DNA of 43,031 nucleotides. It comes from a virus. Both the position numbers and the translations under genes were made by a program. Each line of letters starts with the position of its first letter. The first letter of the stretch is position 1. The notes beneath the pieces were generated by a model. It had not been told where the DNA came from. It saw only the letters and a list, made by a program, of their open reading frames with translations, and searched no databases. Below are positions 38,624 to 43,031 of this stretch, piece after piece. The stretch spans positions 1 to 43,031 of IMG/VR virus record IMGVR_UViG_3300027763_000007, one strand, 5' to 3'.

Positions 38624-40381
38624 CTAGGTCCAGGTGGGGATTGAGTTTTGGCTTTGTTGGATATCCCGGAAAGAGGTGCCTAAGACAAGGGCATCTGTGG
38701 CCTCCTGTGGGCTGTCCAGAAAGGCGGTGAGCATGACGTTCCAATCGTCCCGTTTGCGGGCGATCATGGCTTCCTTAGCACTGATGGCTAGGATGTCAAG
38801 GAAGTACTTCACACCAAGGGCCAGGGCATCGGCACGGTCATCATGGCGTACGGCTCCTTTCTCACGGCAGAGGCGGGTGAGCTGGTAGGCCAGCATCCGT
38901 GGTAGGCGATCCTCTGGTGCCATGTCTTGGTTACTCTCGTAGTCCCAGCTGATGAGTCGCTGGTCAATGATGAGTTTGTGTTGGTTCAAGACTGGCTCCA
39001 AGGTGTCAATGATCCGTGCTTCCTTCATGGTGTTGCTACGGACCTCCTCAAAGGACATACCAATCTTCATCTCCTGTGCGTGTCTCTTCAGGAGTTCCAC
39101 CACCATACCATCACCGAAGTTGCTTTCCACCAGGCAGGTGGTAGCACCGTAGTGTCTGGCACGGCGTAGGACTTCTCTGAGGGTGGTGTCTGAGTAGCCT
39201 TCTTGTGATGCAAAGATGTCACGGAGAAAGATGAAGCCGTTGATCTGGCTTAGGATGACTGCCACCGTTTCGTCCTTTCCTCGGCCTGATGGGTCCAGAG
39301 CCACGATGGTTTCCCCGTAAGGGACGAACTCAGACACGGCCTTGGGTCTGTGCCACTTGTCACCAGGCAGGGCAACAGCAGGCAGATCCAACACGGTCTC
39401 CTTGTCAGCACCCCAGATGATGTCACTAGGGCCTTTTGCTAGGTCCAAGGGTAGCACGGAGAAGTCACTCAGCTTCAGAGGAAACTTCAGGGCATCACTG
39501 AGGGTGGTGTCAAGTTGGAACTGAAGGGCAAAGTTGCTGCGAGACATACTGCCCTCGCGTTCCAGAAGGGTGATTTCGGAGAAGCGGCTGTCGGTAGGCT
39601 TCCAGGCTAGGTTGCTGATGCCCTCACGTCGGATGTCGGCAAGCAGATCCTTGGCCAGGGTGTCTTCATAGCCGACAAGGTTCTTTGGATACCTCGCAGG
39701 CCACACCATTGGGATGTACTTGCGTTCGTGAAGGGTACGATAAATGCTGAAGGTGTTCTGTGGTGTACCCAAGAACACGATACGACTGGTTGGTTTTGGT
39801 GTTAGGACGGATTCAAACTCCGTCACCAACTGAAGGAGCTTCTCTCGCATCATGTCGGTGGCGCTGTTGTTTGGTGTCTCAATGTCGTCGGCCACGATCA
39901 GGTCAGCACGAGATCCGGTAAGCATACCCGTGATACCAACAGACTTCACGGAGGCGCTTTGGGCTGGTTTGCAACCGGCCACGTCAAAGGACACCCGGCT
40001 CCATCTGGTGTCGTCATCCTGTGGTCGCATGTGTGCCAACCAATCAAACTCCAGGATGCACCGTTGGCAGAAGATGCTGAAGTCATCGGCTCGTTGCTTA
40101 CTGGCAGAGACCACAAGGATCTTCTTGTCCCGATCACAGAACAGCACCCACAGCACAAAGGCAGCCGTAATCCAAGACTTGCCCACACCACGGAAGGCCT
40201 GAAGCATAATGCGGCTGCCACCGTGTTGAAGGTAGCGGGCCATGGCAAGCTGTGCCCTGGTGGGTGGTGGTAGGGCCAGGCTTTTCCAACAAAGGCGGAG
40301 AAAGAGAGAAAAGTCGTTCTTGAGTTTCTGCTCGTAATCCACCATAGGGGGCTGTGAGGCGCTGTGAGGCGTTTTGGTCAT
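38624..40381 (-). CDS. terL: Large terminase subunit (T7 gp19-like)
   Basis: This 585-residue packaging motor has Walker A FRGVGKSW (63-70), Walker B DLIVADDIE (160-168) and coupling motif VFLGTPQN (202-209). The C-terminal RNase H-type nuclease has Asp363 (VALDPSGRGKDET), Glu419 (CLVESNFGDG) and RHDDRADA (Asp514, Asp515, Asp518). It matches T7 gp19 in length (586). It follows the basic-protein group by 76 bases with a weak hairpin in the gap. No clear ribosome site precedes the ATG. Confidence 0.97.
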   Translation of the reverse strand: MTKTPHSASQPPMVDYEQKLKNDFSLFLRLCWKSLALPPPTRAQLAMARYLQHGGSRIMLQAFRGVGKSWITAAFVLWVLFCDRDKKILVVSASKQRADDFSIFCQRCILEFDWLAHMRPQDDDTRWSRVSFDVAGCKPAQSASVKSVGITGMLTGSRADLIVADDIETPNNSATDMMREKLLQLVTEFESVLTPKPTSRIVFLGTPQNTFSIYRTLHERKYIPMVWPARYPKNLVGYEDTLAKDLLADIRREGISNLAWKPTDSRFSEITLLEREGSMSRSNFALQFQLDTTLSDALKFPLKLSDFSVLPLDLAKGPSDIIWGADKETVLDLPAVALPGDKWHRPKAVSEFVPYGETIVALDPSGRGKDETVAVILSQINGFIFLRDIFASQEGYSDTTLREVLRRARHYGATTCLVESNFGDGMVVELLKRHAQEMKIGMSFEEVRSNTMKEARIIDTLEPVLNQHKLIIDQRLISWDYESNQDMAPEDRLPRMLAYQLTRLCREKGAVRHDDRADALALGVKYFLDILAISAKEAMIARKRDDWNVMLTAFLDSPQEATDALVLGTSFRDIQQSQNSIPTWT

Positions 40382-40404
40382 GGTTGGGGGGAATGTACCA
40401 TAAT

Positions 40405-40432
40405 GGGAAAGGAGGCCCCTTGCAGAGCCTCC
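40405..40432 (-). terminator. Weak terminator-like hairpin before terL
   Basis: On the minus strand GGAGGC and GCCTCC pair around a ten-base loop and are followed by TTTCCC. The T run is short, so termination would be weak; an RNA processing or attenuation role is equally possible. Confidence 0.35.
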
Positions 40433-40457
40433 CAGATGTCTTAGGCGTGACGTTACG

Positions 40458-40715
40458 CTAACCGCACTTCCAACGACGTAAGGCGAGGGCCTTGCGGGTT
40501 GGTTTGCCGTTCTTGTCTTTCATCGGGCCTGGGTTACCACCCATCCTGGCGCAGAAGGACTTCTTGCGAGGTCCTCCTTCCGGCTGAGGGGCTTTCAGAT
40601 TGCTGCCGGTTGCAGCGTTGTATTTGGCCCTACCCTTTGCGGTGAGGCCACCCTTAGGGCTTTTCTCACCACGACCCAAAGAAAGGGACACCCCCTTCTT
40701 CTTTGCGGGTGCCAT
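40458..40715 (-). CDS. Basic DUF6321-like protein
   Basis: This 85-residue protein has GLTAKGRAKYNAATGSNLKAP, KKSFCARMGGNPGPMKD and KNGKPTRKALALRRWKC, the pattern of the DUF6321 family seen in many phages. It is very Lys/Arg-rich. The ATG at 40715 follows the previous stop by one base (TAAGATG). Function is unknown; it is probably a virion or DNA-associated protein. A longer frame reading into the upstream gene was rejected. Confidence 0.85.
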   Translation of the reverse strand: MAPAKKKGVSLSLGRGEKSPKGGLTAKGRAKYNAATGSNLKAPQPEGGPRKKSFCARMGGNPGPMKDKNGKPTRKALALRRWKCG

Positions 40716-40716
40716 C

Positions 40717-41403
40717 TTACGCCATCTTGGTGTTGTACTTCTTGCCCTTGAAGGTGAAGCCACTCTTGCCTGCCTTGCGAGCAGCAGCAAAAGCGGAGTC
40801 AAAGGAAGCAGCAACAGACTTCTTAGCACCAAGAACAGGACTGCCCTTAATGCCTTTGGCCTTGGCAAATGCCAGGTCACGAGCATTAGCAAACTTGCCA
40901 GGAGGAAGCGTACCAGCGGCGGTAGGACGAGCCTTCAGGGTTTCGTAGGCAACACCAGCAGGCGTAAGGCCACGACCAACACGGGCAGCGGTCATAGCCG
41001 CCCGACGAAGACCACTTTCAACCTTGCCAGGCATTCCGTAGCCTTTGGCCGTACGGTTGGCAGCATTGCGGGCAGTACGGGCTTCGGTTGCTGTGGGGAC
41101 AGGACCAAAGGCAGGCTTCGGTGCGCGAGGACCAGCAGGATTGCCAGCACCTTTGATGGCAGCTGCACGATCACCGGACATGGTTATGCCGGAAGGTTTT
41201 GCCACACTTGCAGTACGGGTGCCGCCCTGAAGGGGGCCTTTGGTGCCACCAGTTGCCATCGGACGCTGCTTAGGGGCAGGACCAAGGGACGTACGGGCAG
41301 CACGAGTACGGGCTTCCCCTTTGGTTACCACAGGGTTGCTGCCACCCTTAACACGAGCAGAGCGGGTGCTGCTGCTGGTAACGGTAGGTTTCTTAGGAGC
41401 CAT
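40717..41403 (-). CDS. Basic Ala/Lys-rich virion-type protein
   Basis: This 228-residue low-complexity protein (Ala, Gly, Lys, Arg, Thr, Pro) has a conserved-looking C-terminus SFDSAFAAARKAGKSGFTFKGKKYNTKMA. I recall this AFAxARxxGxxxFxxxGKxYxT ending from proteins of several phages. The rest is probably disordered. It starts six bases after the upstream structural gene. It may coat DNA or line the capsid, but the sequence does not prove it. Confidence 0.72.
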   Translation of the reverse strand: MAPKKPTVTSSSTRSARVKGGSNPVVTKGEARTRAARTSLGPAPKQRPMATGGTKGPLQGGTRTASVAKPSGITMSGDRAAAIKGAGNPAGPRAPKPAFGPVPTATEARTARNAANRTAKGYGMPGKVESGLRRAAMTAARVGRGLTPAGVAYETLKARPTAAGTLPPGKFANARDLAFAKAKGIKGSPVLGAKKSVAASFDSAFAAARKAGKSGFTFKGKKYNTKMA

Positions 41404-41408
41404 GATAA

Positions 41409-41960
41409 TCAGCCTTGGGTAATGGTAGCAACAGGAAGAGCGAACAGGGTGCCAGCACCAATCAGTTGGCAGGACAGGGTATCGCTAGTGGTGTACCACT
41501 GACCAGGACGGTTCAGGGTGGCAGCGGTCACAGTTGTACCAACACCAGCAGTACCAACGGTGATGTCGGCAGTAGCGCCATAACCAGAACCACCACTCAG
41601 AGCAACGTTGGTGTAGGTGCCTGGGGTGTAACCAGAACCGTTCACACGGGTGCCGAAGGTAGCAATGGCGCCGGTCTCCTTACGGGTCACAGTGCCGGTA
41701 ACCTTGGCAGTAGGAAGGGTGCTGGGGTTGGTGCGAGCACGACGCACGGTACGGATGGCAGTCTCGGCAGCATCCACGGTGGCACTGGCTGCCACAGCAG
41801 TAGCCGTGGTGCCGTAGGAGGCAGTGATCGTGGTCGTGGTCGTAGTACCACCAGACACGTTGGCCGTGGTGTGGGCCTTGTTGGTCTGTTGGTTCTCAGT
41901 ACGCTTGCCAGGGGCGTTACTGATGGAGCCGTAAGTGGTGCTGTCAGCAGTGGTAGTCAT
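41409..41960 (-). CDS. Structural protein with SGYTPGTYTNVALSGGSGYGA motif
   Basis: This 183-residue protein is Thr/Ala/Gly-rich with hardly any hydrophobic core until the motif NGSGYTPGTYTNVALSGGSG (about 107-127), which is a beta repeat common in cyanophage tail and fibre proteins. The N-terminal 90 residues contain poly-Thr (GGTTTTTTITASYGTTATAV). It is likely a particle surface or decoration protein. It starts 24 bases after the HNH gene. Confidence 0.72.
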   Translation of the reverse strand: MTTTADSTTYGSISNAPGKRTENQQTNKAHTTANVSGGTTTTTTITASYGTTATAVAASATVDAAETAIRTVRRARTNPSTLPTAKVTGTVTRKETGAIATFGTRVNGSGYTPGTYTNVALSGGSGYGATADITVGTAGVGTTVTAATLNRPGQWYTTSDTLSCQLIGAGTLFALPVATITQG

Positions 41961-41984
41961 GATGATAACTTAAAAGTTTTTATG

Positions 41985-42299
41985 TTAAGGGCTAGTCCAG
42001 GAAAGAATCTTGTTGCAGCGAACGATGTCAAAATTGTCGGTACTAAGAAACCAGGATAACCACTGGCTACTTCCCTTGGACTGGTTGCAATTACGGCAAG
42101 CCGGGACAACGTTTGACGTACGATCGCATCCTCCTTTGGTTTTGGGATGGATGTGGTCCAGAGTCAGGTTATGATCAGAGCCACAGTAGGCACAGCGGTT
42201 GTCCCACTGTTCCTTAATGGCAGCCCTCCACATTCTTTTTGCTTCAGAGGAGTTCATGGCAAGCAAATTGAATAAGTAATCCGCAGGCGCTTCGAGCAT
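41985..42299 (-). CDS. HNH endonuclease
   Basis: This 104-residue nuclease has the zinc pairs CAYC (36-39) and CRNC (68-71) around the HNH core TLDHIHPKTKGGCDRTSNVVPAC (Asp48, His49). Adjacent to terminase genes such proteins either assist DNA packaging or are free-standing homing nucleases. The ATG at 42299 is used; an inner ATG at 42257 (MNSSEAKRMW) would remove 14 residues and keep the domain. Neither has a good ribosome site. Confidence 0.88.
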   Translation of the reverse strand: MLEAPADYLFNLLAMNSSEAKRMWRAAIKEQWDNRCAYCGSDHNLTLDHIHPKTKGGCDRTSNVVPACRNCNQSKGSSQWLSWFLSTDNFDIVRCNKILSWTSP

Positions 42300-42323
42300 G
42301 AGGTTAGGTGCTCAGTGGGTCTC

Positions 42324-42473
42324 TTACTTTTTCTTTTTGGGGAATCCTGCTTTCATGTTAGCATACGCCTTTGGAGAGACGGTGCTCTTACTCTTCGGAC
42401 GACTGGTGCCTGCTGCCTTACGGGCATTCATGTTGGCATACAGCCCAGGGGGCTTGGCGTTTCCTTTGTTCAT
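42324..42473 (-). CDS. Very basic 49-residue protein with YANM repeats
   Basis: The ORF MNKGNAKPPGLYANMNARKA continues AGTSRPKSKSTVSPKAYANM and ends KAGFPKKKK. The blocks LYANMNARKA and AYANMKAG are an internal repeat. I recall similar short KPGLYANI-type proteins near phage terminases. Its ATG overlaps the upstream stop (ATGA). Function is unknown; the charge suggests DNA or RNA contact. Confidence 0.72.
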   Translation of the reverse strand: MNKGNAKPPGLYANMNARKAAGTSRPKSKSTVSPKAYANMKAGFPKKKK

Positions 42474-42742
42474 TTTTTGGTACTCTTGCCGTTGTGACCA
42501 TTCCTAGCACGATTGGCCTTGGGTGACTCCAAGACCATCGTACCCTTCTTTGTGTGGCTAAGATCAGGACCTCCTTTGCTAGCAATGCCCCGGCGGCGAC
42601 GTTCCGTCCATCGCTCCTCCGAGGCATTCTTCACAACAGGATCCTTATTCAGTTTTCGTTGGTATGCTGCTTTCTTTGCTGCTGCCTTTGGGTTCTTGGC
42701 ATAATAAGCAGCAGAAGCACCAGGCTTAGGGTTTTTCGGCAT
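42470..42742 (-). CDS. Small basic phage protein (KNPKPGASAAYYAKNP type)
   Basis: This 90-residue protein begins MPKNPKPGASAAYYAKNPKA and has the conserved end LSHTKKGTMVLESPKANRARN. This pairing I recall from small proteins of cyanophages and other marine phages. It is highly basic and probably disordered. AAGGAG eight bases before 42742 fixes the start, which overlaps the upstream membrane protein gene by 17 bases. Confidence 0.8.
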   Translation of the reverse strand: MPKNPKPGASAAYYAKNPKAAAKKAAYQRKLNKDPVVKNASEERWTERRRRGIASKGGPDLSHTKKGTMVLESPKANRARNGHNGKSTKK

Positions 42743-42917
42743 TGGGAGGCTCCTTGAAATAAACAAAGTTCTCAAGGCGTTCAATACGATTGTTACTGAC
42801 TGTCATCTGTTCCACAAGAACATCAACAGACTTTGCAATGTTATGAAGGGTAACCAAATGCCAACCAAACAAACCAAGTGCAGCAGTGGCAATGGCGTTG
42901 CGTACTGTGCTATCCAT
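42726..42917 (-). CDS. Small membrane-anchored coiled-coil protein (spanin or holin candidate)
   Basis: This 63-residue protein MDSTVRNAIATAALGLFGWH continues LVTLHNIAKSVDVLVEQMTV and ends SNNRIERLENFVYF. It has one membrane segment (about 7-25) and a short heptad-like coiled coil (about 28-52). Between small and large terminase genes T7 encodes 18.5, the Rz-type inner-membrane spanin with a similar plan but over 140 residues. The start lies one base after the small terminase stop when the circle is closed. The lysis role is a position-based inference. Confidence 0.65.
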   Translation of the reverse strand: MDSTVRNAIATAALGLFGWHLVTLHNIAKSVDVLVEQMTVSNNRIERLENFVYFKEPPNAEKP

Positions 42918-43031
42918 GTCACCGGATTGCGGATTGAACGTCTTCAAGTTCAAGTTCTGGCATACTTGCAAACAACGATGCCAAAGGTGATCCAATGACG
43001 GGGACACCTGTGATGTTGTTCTTAGCAAGCC
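42905..43031. repeat. Terminal duplication, copy 2
   Basis: Identical to 1-127. It contains the first 13 bases of the membrane/coiled-coil gene and a partial second copy of the small terminase gene, which should not be counted twice. Confidence 0.95.

Noticed and set aside
40600-41502. Plus-strand frame of 300 Gly/Arg/Thr-rich residues
   Set aside because: It is opposite three basic, low-complexity minus-strand genes and is explained by their composition.
1-43031. tRNA genes, CRISPR arrays, integrase, insertion sequences
   Set aside because: No tRNA T-loop signatures with matching arms, no spaced identical repeats of CRISPR size, and no recombinase or transposase motifs were seen on either strand.

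Overview
This window is an essentially complete genome of a lytic T7-like podovirus (Autographiviridae type). Its gene content points to a picocyanobacterial host of the Synechococcus/Cyanobium type. The last 127 bases (42905-43031) repeat the first 127 exactly, so the contig closes into a circle of 42,904 bp. Every gene I support lies on the minus strand, so the biological reading direction runs from high to low coordinates. The cyanophage assignment rests on the T7 order of modules, the ThyX + RNR + MazG set of nucleotide enzymes, and several small proteins that I recall, from memory only, from cyanopodoviruses. No photosynthesis genes (psbA, hli), integrase or tRNA genes were seen.

Layout in transcription direction. 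(1) 37236-36438 is a gene-poor region of about 800 bp with several 10-11 bp tandem repeats and a hairpin; it is the best candidate for the left end, early promoters or origin. (2) 36536-35381 holds small early genes, including a DUF7178-like protein and a chain of tiny overlapping ORFs, closed by a rho-independent terminator. (3) 35230-32872 is a run of ten small genes with mostly overlapping stop/start codons, among them an exported RlpA-like protein and four small genes whose ends form a repeated Shine-Dalgarno cassette; it leads into the phage RNA polymerase (32872-30539). (4) 30539-22006 is DNA metabolism: ssDNA-binding protein, endonuclease I, primase-helicase, family A DNA polymerase, 5'-3' exonuclease, DUF3310 protein, MazG, and a two-subunit ribonucleotide reductase. 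(5) 22013-3685 is the virion module: portal, scaffold, major capsid protein with a terminator behind it, tail tubular proteins A and B, internal virion proteins, and tail fibre. (6) 3655-245 holds a beta-helix tailspike, small basic proteins, a holin candidate, an M15 endolysin and a small virion protein. (7) Across the circle junction lie the small terminase subunit, a membrane/coiled-coil protein, a group of very basic small proteins, an HNH nuclease, a structural protein, and the large terminase subunit (40381-38624). Behind them come a structured non-coding stretch, a GIY-YIG endonuclease and ThyX.

The genes work together as in T7. Early genes are presumably read by host polymerase, and the phage polymerase then transcribes the replication and virion genes. 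ThyX, RNR and MazG supply and tune nucleotides, and the terminase packages the replicated DNA. The most interesting unexplained signals are the recurrent exact 11-bp tandem duplications in the two non-coding regions around the likely genome end, a 21-bp sequence shared between the RNA polymerase gene and the base just after the large terminase gene, an RNR small subunit with Phe where the radical Tyr should be, a peptidase M23-like domain with lost metal ligands in an internal virion protein, and an exported RlpA-like protein among the early genes.
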